Below the pieces are notes generated by a model. That model was not told the origin of the DNA. It did not search any database and worked only from the letters and a program-made list of their open reading frames with translations. Below are positions 1 through 7,167 of a stretch of DNA of 64,000 nt, piece after piece (position 1 is the first letter of the stretch; every line of letters begins with the position of its first letter). Made by a program: the position numbers and the translations under genes. The stretch covers positions 2,604,001 through 2,668,000 of the forward strand of contig NZ_CP083451.1 of NCBI RefSeq assembly GCF_020080045.1, read 5' to 3'. Source of the stretch: Comamonas odontotermitis (lineage in GTDB: Bacteria; Pseudomonadota; Gammaproteobacteria; Burkholderiales; Burkholderiaceae_C).

Positions 1-126
1 GACAACCGTCAAATGCGCAAGCTTAGGCAAAGCCGGGTGAGACACCATAAGACTCCTAAGCCTTTATCGCATTTGGAATTTCCGTGATTTCTGAGACTAT
101 TTGAGGCAGCGTGAGACGATGCTATT
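1..126. other. flank outside the island's left att repeat
   Basis: No gene is seen in these bases. They lie outside the left copy of the att repeat, so they should be either the chromosomal DNA that originally followed guaA or the end of a second element. The sequence alone does not decide between these. Confidence 0.4.
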
Positions 127-141
127 TCACTCCCACTCAAT
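127..141. repeat. attL: left direct repeat of guaA island
   Basis: TCACTCCCACTCAAT is identical to the 15 bases at 11381-11395, which encode the last codons of guaA on the minus strand. The match stops sharply on both sides. A short duplication of a target gene's 3' end at the distal end of an element, with the integrase beside the intact copy, is the expected product of tyrosine-recombinase integration. Confidence 0.85.
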
Positions 142-226
142 TATCAATTATCATTTTTAATCATTAAAATTCAATGAGATAAAAACTCATCACTTCACCA
201 AAACCATGAAAAATACCATTACTGAA

Positions 227-409
227 TCATATGGATGGCTTAGATTCTGCACAGGAATCGTGTCCAAACGCTCTGTTTATCTGCCTCAACAGGATAGCCA
301 GCTCGGAGTGATCCCCGTCGCGAATAACCTCATCTAAGAGTTGAAGTGAATAGATTGGATCGGCTCGAAAATTCTGAGCCACAACCTCATCATGCTCACG
401 GTCTTTCAT
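227..409 (-). pseudogene. truncated addiction-module antidote (HigA-like N-terminus)
   Basis: The 60-residue product starts like the 'putative addiction module antidote' (XRE) family: MKDREHDEVV, an ADPIYSLQLLDEVIRDGD stretch and an ELAILLRQINRAFG stretch. Family members are normally near 100 residues and continue into a helix-turn-helix; here the frame ends after a short unrelated tail, and no HTH coding was seen in the remaining 85 bases before attL. No RelE/HigB toxin gene lies beside it. It sits 48 bases downstream of the nuclease-like gene on the same strand. It is probably a remnant, although a short functional protein cannot be excluded. Confidence 0.5.
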
Positions 410-457
410 TCCAAATAACCATTATCTAATTAAACCGAGCAGCTAATTCATCAGAAG

Positions 458-1027
458 TTAGGTCAGCAGCTCTTTTAGATAAAGAGTGCTGGCATTGAAT
501 ACTTCACGCTTGTAAGGCTTATCTGGCAGCGTTTTCCCAATCTTCTCAATTTTAGGTACAGTTGGTTTTTTTTGCAAAAGGGCCGGTTTTCCACCATAAA
601 GAACCACAAAACGCTCTTGCAACGAAAATTTATGCCCATAAAAATCTTCCAACAAACCCAATGCATAACGAACAAACTGCCGCGTACTCTTGAATTGACC
701 GCAGTACCCAACCGGATTACCCGACTTCAAATCTATGTAGAGCGCAGTTAACTCCCTTTCCTTTGCGATCAGTACAACACAATCACAAGCCCGGTGATGG
801 TCATGCCCATTGCCAGCCGTCAACAGTGGCGACATTAGTGCGTTCCTCCCGCGCCCTTTATCAGGATTAAAACTGAACCATTCCCCATTCGGAGCCAGTA
901 GTTTCACTAGTTTTAACTTAGCGAGGGCGTCGTCCTCTTTAATCAATATGTTCGTGTGTTGATCACCACGGTATGTACAGCATGAAAGCGATAATCGTAA
1001 CGCCTCAAGCTCCGCAACTAAAGGCAT
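458..1027 (-). CDS. PD-(D/E)XK nuclease-like protein, partner of ATPase
   Basis: This 189-residue protein carries a plausible PD-(D/E)XK core: Asp82 (RACDCVVL), then YIDLKSG with Asp99 and Lys101, followed by Gln111 and a helical KSTRQFVRYALGLL segment. The start codon overlaps the stop of the upstream ATPase gene by one base (TGATG), so the two are very likely translationally coupled. ATPase plus separate nuclease is a common layout for anti-phage cassettes, but I could not match this pair to a named system. The nuclease call rests on motif reading only; the gene is certain, the function moderate. Confidence 0.6.
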   Translation of the reverse strand: MPLVAELEALRLSLSCCTYRGDQHTNILIKEDDALAKLKLVKLLAPNGEWFSFNPDKGRGRNALMSPLLTAGNGHDHHRACDCVVLIAKERELTALYIDLKSGNPVGYCGQFKSTRQFVRYALGLLEDFYGHKFSLQERFVVLYGGKPALLQKKPTVPKIEKIGKTLPDKPYKREVFNASTLYLKELLT

Positions 1028-2454
1028 CAGAGGTCACCCCCATACAAAATTTCACCTTGTATGGCATTCATGACCTCAATAGTGTCATCAAAAGTTTCTA
1101 CCTCAATTCCGCGATCAGGGTAGATATTAGCCAGCTTCAGCGTCCTTACTTTACCGCGCCGACCAGCACCAGTTGAGGGCTTTGCTATTGTTGCCGTCAT
1201 GTAAAGTCGAACAACTGCCGGATCAAGAAGTTCCTCATCTACATACTTGTATTGCTGCTGAACAGATCTCGTATGTTCTGTTCTTTGATGCAGCATGATC
1301 AGTGTATTTAACTCTTTGACCAAGTAGTCGCTGTGAGTCGTAATGAATACTTTGATACCTGCGTTGACCATACGCGCCACAAGCCGAGCAAAAGCTCGCT
1401 GATTCTTGGGATGAAGATTCAGTTCCGGCTCATCAATGATAAAAATATCACCGGAGCGCGCTCGGCATCGCAAGTAGAAACCAACATCCAGCAGGGCGCG
1501 AATACAACTCGACGCCTCATTCATCGTAAAGCGCTGTTTACCTGCACCTTTCGCCTGATAGACAAGCTCTTGTTTTACAACCTTATAACTGCCACCGATG
1601 ATGGCGTCGAAAGCGACTAATAATTCAGGATTATCCGCTGCCAGCTCCCCGGTTCTCTTGTCAATATCCTCAAGCTGTCTGACAAAATCAACGTTATCTT
1701 CAACTGGCCACGCATAATCAGTCTCAATTTCTTGAAGTATCTTAAAAGGATTTCTTCTGAGTTCTTTTGAATCAATCTGATTTATGGCCTTAAGCATACG
1801 AGTGCGAGCCATATCTAGCTCTTTACGGAAAATTGCTGCTCCCGTTCTTTCGGCACTGGATATGTGAACTCTAGGCAAATGCTGCGCGAAGACAATCTCA
1901 GCAATAGCGTCTACGATGAAATCGGTTAGCCCTCCGAAAGGGCGCATGATAACTTCTTCATCCGCCACCAACACTTCAAGCATAACGCTATCGGATTCTT
2001 TGGTTAAGGTGGCAAGAACTTTCCCCCCCGTGCCAGCCTTCACGGTTCGTTGAAACGCCTTACTTGAAATATCAGTTTCAAGGCAAGCACTTGGTATGAA
2101 TACTGTTTTTTCAAATATCTCAGCTTGGGTAGCGAACGCTCTCGGCAATCCGCCGACATAAATTTTACCCATTCTTTTCAAGTAGTCGTCGATCTTTCCA
2201 TCGAACATCGCCCCAAGATCGATACGATATTGATTAGAATCTTTTAAAAGGGTGTCAATTTCGTCTTCTATAACTACACGAAGTATTTGCCTCCAACTGC
2301 GCAAAAAACCATACACTGCATAAGTTGCGTAAGTTTTACCCGTGTTATTTTCTCCGCATATAAGCGTGAGATTAGCTAGCTCCAGGTCAACCTGATCTAG
2401 TAAGCCGAGATTTTCAAATTGAAAGTGCATCAGCGCTACGCTCCGTTTTATCAT
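1027..2454 (-). CDS. AAA/ABC-type ATPase (OLD/AAA_15-like), probable defence
   Basis: This 475-residue ATPase has Walker A GENNTGKT (34-41), a signature-like NEASSCIRALLDVG (312-325), Walker B DIFIIDEPE (336-344) and a histidine switch ITTHSDYLV (371-379). The order and spacing are those of SMC/OLD-like ABC ATPases with a long inserted middle region. No TOPRIM nuclease domain follows, unlike OLD or GajA; the next gene may supply the nuclease. Met9 (2430) is an alternative start that places the beta strand closer to the N-terminus. Base composition is clearly more AT-rich than the chromosome, as is usual for island cargo. Confidence 0.8.
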   Translation of the reverse strand: MIKRSVALMHFQFENLGLLDQVDLELANLTLICGENNTGKTYATYAVYGFLRSWRQILRVVIEDEIDTLLKDSNQYRIDLGAMFDGKIDDYLKRMGKIYVGGLPRAFATQAEIFEKTVFIPSACLETDISSKAFQRTVKAGTGGKVLATLTKESDSVMLEVLVADEEVIMRPFGGLTDFIVDAIAEIVFAQHLPRVHISSAERTGAAIFRKELDMARTRMLKAINQIDSKELRRNPFKILQEIETDYAWPVEDNVDFVRQLEDIDKRTGELAADNPELLVAFDAIIGGSYKVVKQELVYQAKGAGKQRFTMNEASSCIRALLDVGFYLRCRARSGDIFIIDEPELNLHPKNQRAFARLVARMVNAGIKVFITTHSDYLVKELNTLIMLHQRTEHTRSVQQQYKYVDEELLDPAVVRLYMTATIAKPSTGAGRRGKVRTLKLANIYPDRGIEVETFDDTIEVMNAIQGEILYGGDL

Positions 2455-2673
2455 TGATCCTTCGCAATCAGTGCGCGAGTTTTGCGTGTAGCGTTAACCG
2501 AACACACATGCATAATTATTTGCAGGATTAGCACTCATCTAAACGGGCCGACTGAAACAGGATCCCCAAGCCATAACATCGCCCCTCGTTCCACACCCGA
2601 AAAGTGGTTTAATCAAACGCCATTTTAACCAGCAAATAGCAAAAAAAACACCAAAACAGAACCACTCGCGTGG

Positions 2674-2856
2674 CTATTTACGCGCGAAAACAACTTGGCT
2701 CATTTTGGCTCTGATTTCTGACTGCATAACGCTGAACTCAATCATCAGATTCTCCACGTCTATGGATGTGCGCCTTCCCCTCGGCGCGGCAACAACCACA
2801 ATTTTAGCAGTCCAGCTACCCGCCCGAGATTTCCATTCAGCTTCACAAGCACGCAT
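2674..2856 (-). CDS. small hypothetical protein
   Basis: This is a 60-residue frame with an in-frame stop just upstream of the ATG, so this is the only reasonable start. The product is basic and has no recognised domain. It lies between the ATPase promoter and oriT. No strong ribosome-binding site was seen and the opposite strand also has an open frame here, so existence as a gene is uncertain. Confidence 0.3.
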   Translation of the reverse strand: MRACEAEWKSRAGSWTAKIVVVAAPRGRRTSIDVENLMIEFSVMQSEIRAKMSQVVFARK

Positions 2857-3014
2857 ACCGCTTCAAGGTCAGCCCGAGACCATATCTGCCGATTCAGCCC
2901 TACCGCTCTCAGAAATGCAGAGCAGGACAACCCCTTGGACGATCCGCTTCTCCCTTTGGTGCTTTGTCCTCTTTTATCCCAAACTCCAAGCGCGATTGGT
3001 GAGACGCGGCAGCG

Positions 3015-3125
3015 ACCGTCAGCCTCGCAGAGCAGGATGCCATCGAGCCGCAGGCGAGTAAGGGGCGGTGGTGGAGGCCTTAGCTGCGTAGCAGCGTAGG
3101 CCTACAACACACATCTTGCCTGCTA
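3015..3125 (+). other. oriT: oriT, IncP (RK2)-like, with predicted nic at 3118/3119
   Basis: Bases 3020-3038 (CAGCCTCGCAGAGCAGGAT) match my memory of the RK2 oriT region exactly. Downstream, GAGTAAGGGGCGGTG resembles RK2 GAATAAGGGACAGTG, then comes an inverted repeat (arms AGGCCTTAGCTGC and GCAGCGTAGGCCT, 3075-3103), then GGCCTAC and CACACATCTTGCC, in the same order as RK2 GGCCTAC and TTCACCTATCCTGCC. CATCTTG|C fits the MOBP consensus YATCYTG|Y, putting nic after base 3118. No relaxase gene is present in the island, so cleavage should be by a helper relaxase. Confidence 0.75.
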
Positions 3126-3180
3126 CCTCTCTGCGATTCTATGCGACTGGAGCAGAATCGCCAGTAAAATATGGCGTAAT

Positions 3181-3276
3181 CGCGTACATTCGCGCTAATT
3201 CGCATACACTCGCGTAGCATCGCATTAATCAATTCTTCTAATCGCATAGAATCGCATACATTCGCATAAAAACGCG
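3181..3276. repeat. 10-bp phased CGC repeat array beside nic
   Basis: CGC begins at 3181, 3191, 3201, 3211 and 3221, then at 3243, 3253, 3263 and 3273. That is one copy per 10 bases with a single 22-base step. The local consensus is TCGCRTANAN, with AT-rich filler. Ten-base phasing puts every copy on the same face of the helix and would favour bending. In RK2 the accessory protein TraK binds a bent region next to nic, so an accessory-protein binding site is a reasonable inference. Confidence 0.7.
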
Positions 3277-3455
3277 TTTCCGACTGAGTTCATGAGCATC
3301 AAGGACGGACTGACACCAAAAGGAGGGGGCTTTGAGAGGCCATCAGCTAGGCCAGCCAAATCTAAGTCTTGTAAATTGCTCGACCCGGGTGAGAACATAG
3401 CCTCCGTTTACGCGCTTTTTTCGAAACTCGATCATCAAGAAACAACGGAGTAATC

Positions 3456-3665
3456 ATGGCACGAAAAACCCTCGCAGAGCGCCGTTCTGATGCCCTTTCG
3501 GAGCTTGAAATGGCGAAAGCCAGATTGGCAAAACTCGACAATGAGGCAGCCGAAAGAATCGGAAGAATTGCAATAAAGTCAGGATTGGTTAATCTTGAGC
3601 TTACGGACGATCAAGTCCGAGAAGAATTCGACAAAATCGTGGAAAGGATTAGCAAGGGGAATTGA
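3456..3665 (+). CDS. TraC-like conjugal transfer accessory protein
   Basis: This small 69-residue protein is predicted to be mostly helical: a charged N-terminal coiled-coil segment followed by ERIGRIAIKSGLVNLELTDDQVREEF. The 'RIGRIA.KAGL' pattern is that of TraC-like oriT-proximal proteins of Ti and related plasmids (TraCD group), which assist relaxosome function. It has a good ribosome-binding site (GGAG at 3447-3450) and is the first gene after oriT and the phased array, the position of traK in RK2. Its start is clear; its exact role is inferred. Confidence 0.6.
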   Translation: MARKTLAERRSDALSELEMAKARLAKLDNEAAERIGRIAIKSGLVNLELTDDQVREEFDKIVERISKGN

Positions 3666-3667
3666 TC

Positions 3668-3892
3668 ATGAAGACAGCTCACCGCATCAGCGCATTGGCC
3701 AATCAACTCAACGAACTGCAAGCCTGCCTCGGTCGAGCCAGTGGACGGCCTAGCAAGAGCGTTATGGAAGCCCAGCGCATAGCGGCCGAGCTGGCTTCTT
3801 CACTCGAAGATTGGCACCTTGAAACGCTACACATCCCTGAACCGGAGCGTGACCTTTATCGCGCACAGAATCCCTATTACGCTGCCCACTGA
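3668..3892 (+). CDS. small hypothetical island protein
   Basis: This 74-residue product starts at ATG 3668, two bases after the stop of the TraC-like gene, with AAGGGGA just upstream; an in-frame TTG at 3662 would overlap that stop. The product (MKTAHRISALANQLNELQAC...) appears helical with no signal peptide or recognised domain. Tight coupling to the TraC-like gene suggests a role in mobilisation. A terminator follows at once. Confidence 0.55.
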   Translation: MKTAHRISALANQLNELQACLGRASGRPSKSVMEAQRIAAELASSLEDWHLETLHIPEPERDLYRAQNPYYAAH

Positions 3893-3911
3893 CGCCGCGC
3901 ACCGCCTTATC

Positions 3912-3964
3912 AAAAGCTCACTTCGGTGGGCTTTTTTTGTCCGCAAAACGTATCAAACCGGACA
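3912..3964 (+). terminator. terminator plus TGTCCG inverted pair (copy 1)
   Basis: GCTCAC-TTCG-GTGGGC followed by seven T residues forms a rho-independent terminator for the two small genes upstream. It runs directly into TGTCCGCAAA (3938-3947) and an inverted CGGACA (3959-3964). The whole block from CACTTCGG onwards is repeated in inverted orientation at 9779-9822 behind the integrase gene. Confidence 0.7.
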
Positions 3965-4034
3965 GCCGAGCCCCTTTCACGCGTCAAGAAAAACGCGATC
4001 AAAATCATAGCGTTGAGAAACAATCTCGTGAAGA

Positions 4035-4095
4035 TTGACGGACAGTTTACGGACATAAATCATTGAATTCTATGCGGATACAAGATTATCCGCAT
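4035..4095 (+). promoter_or_regulatory. operator/promoter region of trbJ operon
   Basis: Two direct half-sites, TTGACGGACA (4035-4044) and TTTACGGACA (4046-4055), are spaced 11 bases apart. The same paired motif occurs on the other strand at 8135-8155 in oriV (TTGACGGACA and TTGGCGGACA). Further on is a perfect 9-bp inverted repeat, ATGCGGATA (4072-4080) and TATCCGCAT (4087-4095), with a 6-base loop. TTTACGGACA begins 115 bases before the trbJ ATG, nearly the same distance as upstream of alpA. These are strong operator candidates; the regulator is unknown. Confidence 0.55.
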
Positions 4096-4127
4096 ATTTA
4101 AAACCGCTCCATATCGGTCAATAATCA

Positions 4128-4160
4128 AACCTCGGACGATGACAAAATGAGGTATTCGGT
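4128..4160 (+). promoter_or_regulatory. trbJ leader, duplicated upstream of alpA
   Basis: The 33 bases before the trbJ start (AAACCTCGGACGATGACA, then AAATGAGGTATTCGGT) are almost identical to the leader of alpA on the minus strand at 9580-9612, differing at two positions. The GAGGTATTCGGT block contains the ribosome-binding site in both cases. Confidence 0.7.
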
Positions 4161-4952
4161 ATGGAAATGGAATCGCAAAAAACGTCGGCTTATGCCGCCC
4201 GAAAATTCGGTCGAGGCGCGGCGCTCGCTCTAGCAATGGCGAGCGCAGGCCTTGGTGTAAGTCTCTACATGGCACCGGCTCCGGCCTATGCCATCTACTG
4301 CTCGAACTGCTCTACGTTCTATCAGCAGATGTACGAATACGCCGAAGCGGTGAATACGCAACTGAACACCGCGCAGCAGTTGCAGACGCAGATCCAGCAG
4401 TACGACAACATGATTAAGCAGGGCATGTCACTGCCCAGCCGCATGTTCAACACCATCACTGGCGACCTCCAGCGCGTGGCCAGCGTCTACAACTCGGCGC
4501 AGTCGCTCGGCCGCAACATCAGCAATCTGGACGAACAGTTTCGCCAGCAGTTCAAGGGCTATGACAGCTATCTGAACTCGATTGGCCAAGGGCAAAACAA
4601 CATGCCGCAGCGCTATCGGGACTGGGCACAATCCGGCTTCGATAACGCCCGCACGGCCATGCAGGCCGCTGGCGTGAATACCAGCACATTCGAGGATGAG
4701 AACGCGATGCTGGACCAGTTGGTAAGCCGTTCACAGTCGGCCGTTGGTCGCCAGCAGGCCATTCAAGCAGGGAACGAGATTGCGGCGCAGAACGTGCAGC
4801 AGCTCCAGAAGCTGCGCGATCTGGTGGCCACACAGATCACCCTGCAAGGCAACTACATGGCGCAGCAAAACGAACGACAGTCCGTTAGCGATGCCTCCGA
4901 ACAGCAATTCCGCAGCCGTGAAAATACACGCGGCCCGTCTGAGGGGTTCTAA
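4161..4952 (+). CDS. trbJ: P-type conjugative transfer protein TrbJ
   Basis: TrbJ is the VirB5-like periplasmic/pilus-tip component of IncP mating-pair formation. The 263-residue product has a long signal peptide cleaved near AYA-IYC (44/45), a Cys47-xx-Cys50 pair at the mature N-terminus, and Gln-rich helical repeats (TQLNTAQQLQTQIQQYDNM) typical of the family. The start at 4161 follows GAGGTATTC at good spacing; Met3 is an alternative. It is first in a tight operon with the trbK-position gene and trbL. Its C-terminal tail FRSRENTRGPSEGF is repeated in the next protein. Confidence 0.88.
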   Translation: MEMESQKTSAYAARKFGRGAALALAMASAGLGVSLYMAPAPAYAIYCSNCSTFYQQMYEYAEAVNTQLNTAQQLQTQIQQYDNMIKQGMSLPSRMFNTITGDLQRVASVYNSAQSLGRNISNLDEQFRQQFKGYDSYLNSIGQGQNNMPQRYRDWAQSGFDNARTAMQAAGVNTSTFEDENAMLDQLVSRSQSAVGRQQAIQAGNEIAAQNVQQLQKLRDLVATQITLQGNYMAQQNERQSVSDASEQQFRSRENTRGPSEGF

Positions 4953-4954
4953 CC

Positions 4955-5137
4955 ATGATGATTTCTAAGGCGCTGATTGCCGCCCTCTGTCTCGTCTCGG
5001 CCCTTGGTGGGTCGGCACTGACGGCCGTGGTCGTCACGAACGCCGCCGCGCCGGAATGCGCAGCGGTCGGCAATGGCCATCAGGATGACCAATTCCGCAG
5101 CCGCCCAAACACTCGCGGCCCGTCTGAGGGGTTCTGA
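4955..5137 (+). CDS. small exported protein at the trbK position
   Basis: This 60-residue protein has an N-terminal hydrophobic signal/anchor (ALIAALCLVSALGGSALTAVVV) and lies two bases after trbJ and two before trbL, exactly where RP4 has trbK, the entry-exclusion lipoprotein. No clear lipobox cysteine is seen, so lipidation is doubtful. Its last 15 residues (FRSRPNTRGPSEGF and flanks) repeat the end of TrbJ, and the DNA matches over about 47 bases (4904-4951 and 5089-5136), implying a recent tail duplication. An entry-exclusion role is inferred from position only. Confidence 0.6.
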   Translation: MMISKALIAALCLVSALGGSALTAVVVTNAAAPECAAVGNGHQDDQFRSRPNTRGPSEGF

Positions 5138-5139
5138 CT

Positions 5140-6783
5140 ATGCGACGTTCAACCGTTTACGCACTTGTCGGCGCGGTGCTCTTGCTATCCGCAACTAGTG
5201 CGATGGCTGCCGGGGTCGATTTGGCGCAGAGCAACACGTCTATGAACAGCCTTCTGCGGCTGATTCAGAACGCTTCAAACCAATGGGCACCGCGCCTGCA
5301 TGATTACGCCTTGTGGCTCTTGGGATGCCTTGCCGTCATCCAGTTAGTTTGGACTTTTGCTCCTTTGGTCATGCGCGGGGCTGAACTGGGCGACATCCTC
5401 CATGAACTGGTGAAATTCATCCTCGTGATAGGGTTCTTCTATGCGATGCTCGATCACGCGACCGAGTGGGGCGGGGCCATCGTCAACAGCTTCCGGCAGG
5501 CCGGGGCGCACGCGGCAGGGTTGGGTAGTGCGGAGCTGATGCCGGGGGATATGTTCTCAACTGCTGTGGACTTTTCACGGCAGGTGCTGACGGCCGGTGT
5601 TTCGATGTTCAGCCCAATCACATCGGTTGTGGTGGCCGTATCTGCATTGATCGTCCTGATGTGTTTTACGTTTATAGCGGCTCTGGTGTTCGTGACGCTG
5701 GTAGAGGCCTACGTCATCATCAATGCCGCCGTCCTGTTTATGGGTTTCGGTGGCTCTCAATGGACACGCGAATATGCACTGGCTCCCATTCGCTATGCCG
5801 TTGCGGTAGGTGCCAAGCTGTTTGTCCTGACTCTGATTGTGGGTCTGATCATGCAGGTTTCCGCAGAATGGTCGGCAGCCTACACCAACGACGAAGCGTC
5901 GTTGATGACCTTGGTCGGCCTGTCTTTGGTGTGCGCCTACCTGACCAAAACCATCCCTGAACTGATCGGCGGCATGATTAGCGGCACGTCGATGGGCGGC
6001 GGCTCTGCAATTGGGGGCATGGCCGCAGCCGGTGCAGCCGGTGCGGCGGCCGCAGTCGCTACTGTTGCAACAGCAGGGGCAGCAGCCCCGGCCGCAGGAG
6101 CACTAGGGGCCGCAGGAACTGGCGGAGGCGCTGCCAGTGCCGCGGGTGGTGGACTGGCCTCCGCACTGAACGCCAGCATGGCAGGCGGCAGTACCGCAGG
6201 GGGCATCGGTGGTGCGACGGGCGTCAGCAGCGCTGGAATTGGCGCAAGCACAGGAGGGGGCACCGGTGCGGCCGCAAAGGCCGCAGGTTCTCGCGTCGGG
6301 GGTGGTGCCGCGTCAGGATCGGCGAATCCAGTGTCGGCGGCCGCTTCGCCAGCTAGCCAAAAAGCAGGCAGCGGCTTGAAACAAGCCGCCAAACAGGCCG
6401 GAAGAGCGGCCAAGGGCGGTGACGACGATACGGATCAGCAGGCCGTCGCTCAGCAACGGCAGATGACACCAAAAGAAGGGACCGGCGGCAACGGCAAGGT
6501 TGTTGCGCAGGGCGCCGAGGTGGCCACACGGGCGCTTGGCGTGCTGGGCGCTATCAGCGTACCCGGTATGGAAAGCTCCCACGGGCTTTCGCTCGGGGGC
6601 ACCGGGTCTCCCCCTCCCGTCCCCGGCGGCGACAGTCCAACGCCTGATGACGGCGCAGAGCCGACTACACAAGCGGAATCCAACATTATTCGTCCGACAT
6701 CGGACACAGCTAGGACCGGAAATGTCGGCGCGCTCAATGTGCCCGGCATGGATTCTGGCGTTAACTCTCAATCGGAGGCGTAA
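5140..6783 (+). CDS. trbL: P-type conjugative transfer protein TrbL
   Basis: TrbL is the VirB6-like polytopic inner-membrane component of the mating channel. The 547-residue product has an N-terminal signal-like helix, then several transmembrane segments (LHDYALWLLGCLAVIQLVW, FILVIGFFYAML, SALIVLMCFTFIAALVFVTL, LFVLTLIVGLIM) over residues 1-285. A very long Gly/Ala-rich, Pro/Thr-containing cytoplasmic tail follows, as in other TrbL proteins. It starts two bases after the trbK-position gene. Other Trb components (TrbB-I) are missing from the island. Confidence 0.88.
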   Translation: MRRSTVYALVGAVLLLSATSAMAAGVDLAQSNTSMNSLLRLIQNASNQWAPRLHDYALWLLGCLAVIQLVWTFAPLVMRGAELGDILHELVKFILVIGFFYAMLDHATEWGGAIVNSFRQAGAHAAGLGSAELMPGDMFSTAVDFSRQVLTAGVSMFSPITSVVVAVSALIVLMCFTFIAALVFVTLVEAYVIINAAVLFMGFGGSQWTREYALAPIRYAVAVGAKLFVLTLIVGLIMQVSAEWSAAYTNDEASLMTLVGLSLVCAYLTKTIPELIGGMISGTSMGGGSAIGGMAAAGAAGAAAAVATVATAGAAAPAAGALGAAGTGGGAASAAGGGLASALNASMAGGSTAGGIGGATGVSSAGIGASTGGGTGAAAKAAGSRVGGGAASGSANPVSAAASPASQKAGSGLKQAAKQAGRAAKGGDDDTDQQAVAQQRQMTPKEGTGGNGKVVAQGAEVATRALGVLGAISVPGMESSHGLSLGGTGSPPPVPGGDSPTPDDGAEPTTQAESNIIRPTSDTARTGNVGALNVPGMDSGVNSQSEA

Positions 6784-6785
6784 TC

Positions 6786-7112
6786 ATGATGAACGATGTA
6801 TTTTTTGGCCTGATGATGCTCGGCGGCTTTTTTGTTCTCGGTATTGGTATGTGGGCGCTTGGCCAATGGCTCCGACGCAAAGGCTTTGGCCCGCAGCTCG
6901 ATGCACTGGATAAGCAGTACACGGCACTACAGCATCGGGTGAACCGATTGGCTCTGCCTGCCGCTGCGCATTTCTACGGCGGCATGGGTATGCTTAATCG
7001 CATGCCACTTTTCGGCAGCAAGAATCAGGTGGTATTGGTAGAGCGTGTGAGAATGGCCATCCTTCAGATGGAAGAGGAAGAACGGCAGCGACGCAGGGTC
7101 ATCAATCGCTGA
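6786..7112 (+). CDS. membrane-anchored protein of the trb operon
   Basis: This 108-residue protein has one N-terminal transmembrane helix (FGLMMLGGFFVLGIGMWAL) followed by a basic, helical soluble part ending in a charged EMEEEERQRRR-type segment. It begins two bases after trbL and ends just before the operon terminator, so it is very likely co-expressed with the transfer genes. I do not recognise the family; it does not look like TrbM or TrbN. Confidence 0.7.
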   Translation: MMNDVFFGLMMLGGFFVLGIGMWALGQWLRRKGFGPQLDALDKQYTALQHRVNRLALPAAAHFYGGMGMLNRMPLFGSKNQVVLVERVRMAILQMEEEERQRRRVINR

Positions 7113-7138
7113 CGCGCACAGCCAGTTCCATCACCCAC

Positions 7139-7167
7139 AACCCCGCCTGAGTGCGGGGTTTTGTTTT
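7139..7167 (+). terminator. terminator of trbJKL operon
   Basis: AACCCCGC-CTGAGT-GCGGGGTT followed by TTGTTTT is a clear rho-independent terminator 26 bases after the last gene of the operon. Confidence 0.85.

Noticed and set aside
1..126. A second tandem island abutting attL
   Set aside because: No integrase, att copy or gene is visible in the 126 bases; the idea cannot be supported from this window.
2705..3061. 118-codon plus-strand frame overlapping the oriT region
   Set aside because: It runs into the conserved oriT sequence, has no ribosome-binding site and no family resemblance.
3181..3276. CRISPR array
   Set aside because: The period is only 10 bases, with no spacers and no cas genes.
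4955..5137. Calling this gene trbK outright
   Set aside because: Position fits, but there is no clear lipobox and no sequence resemblance beyond a signal segment; left as a positional inference.
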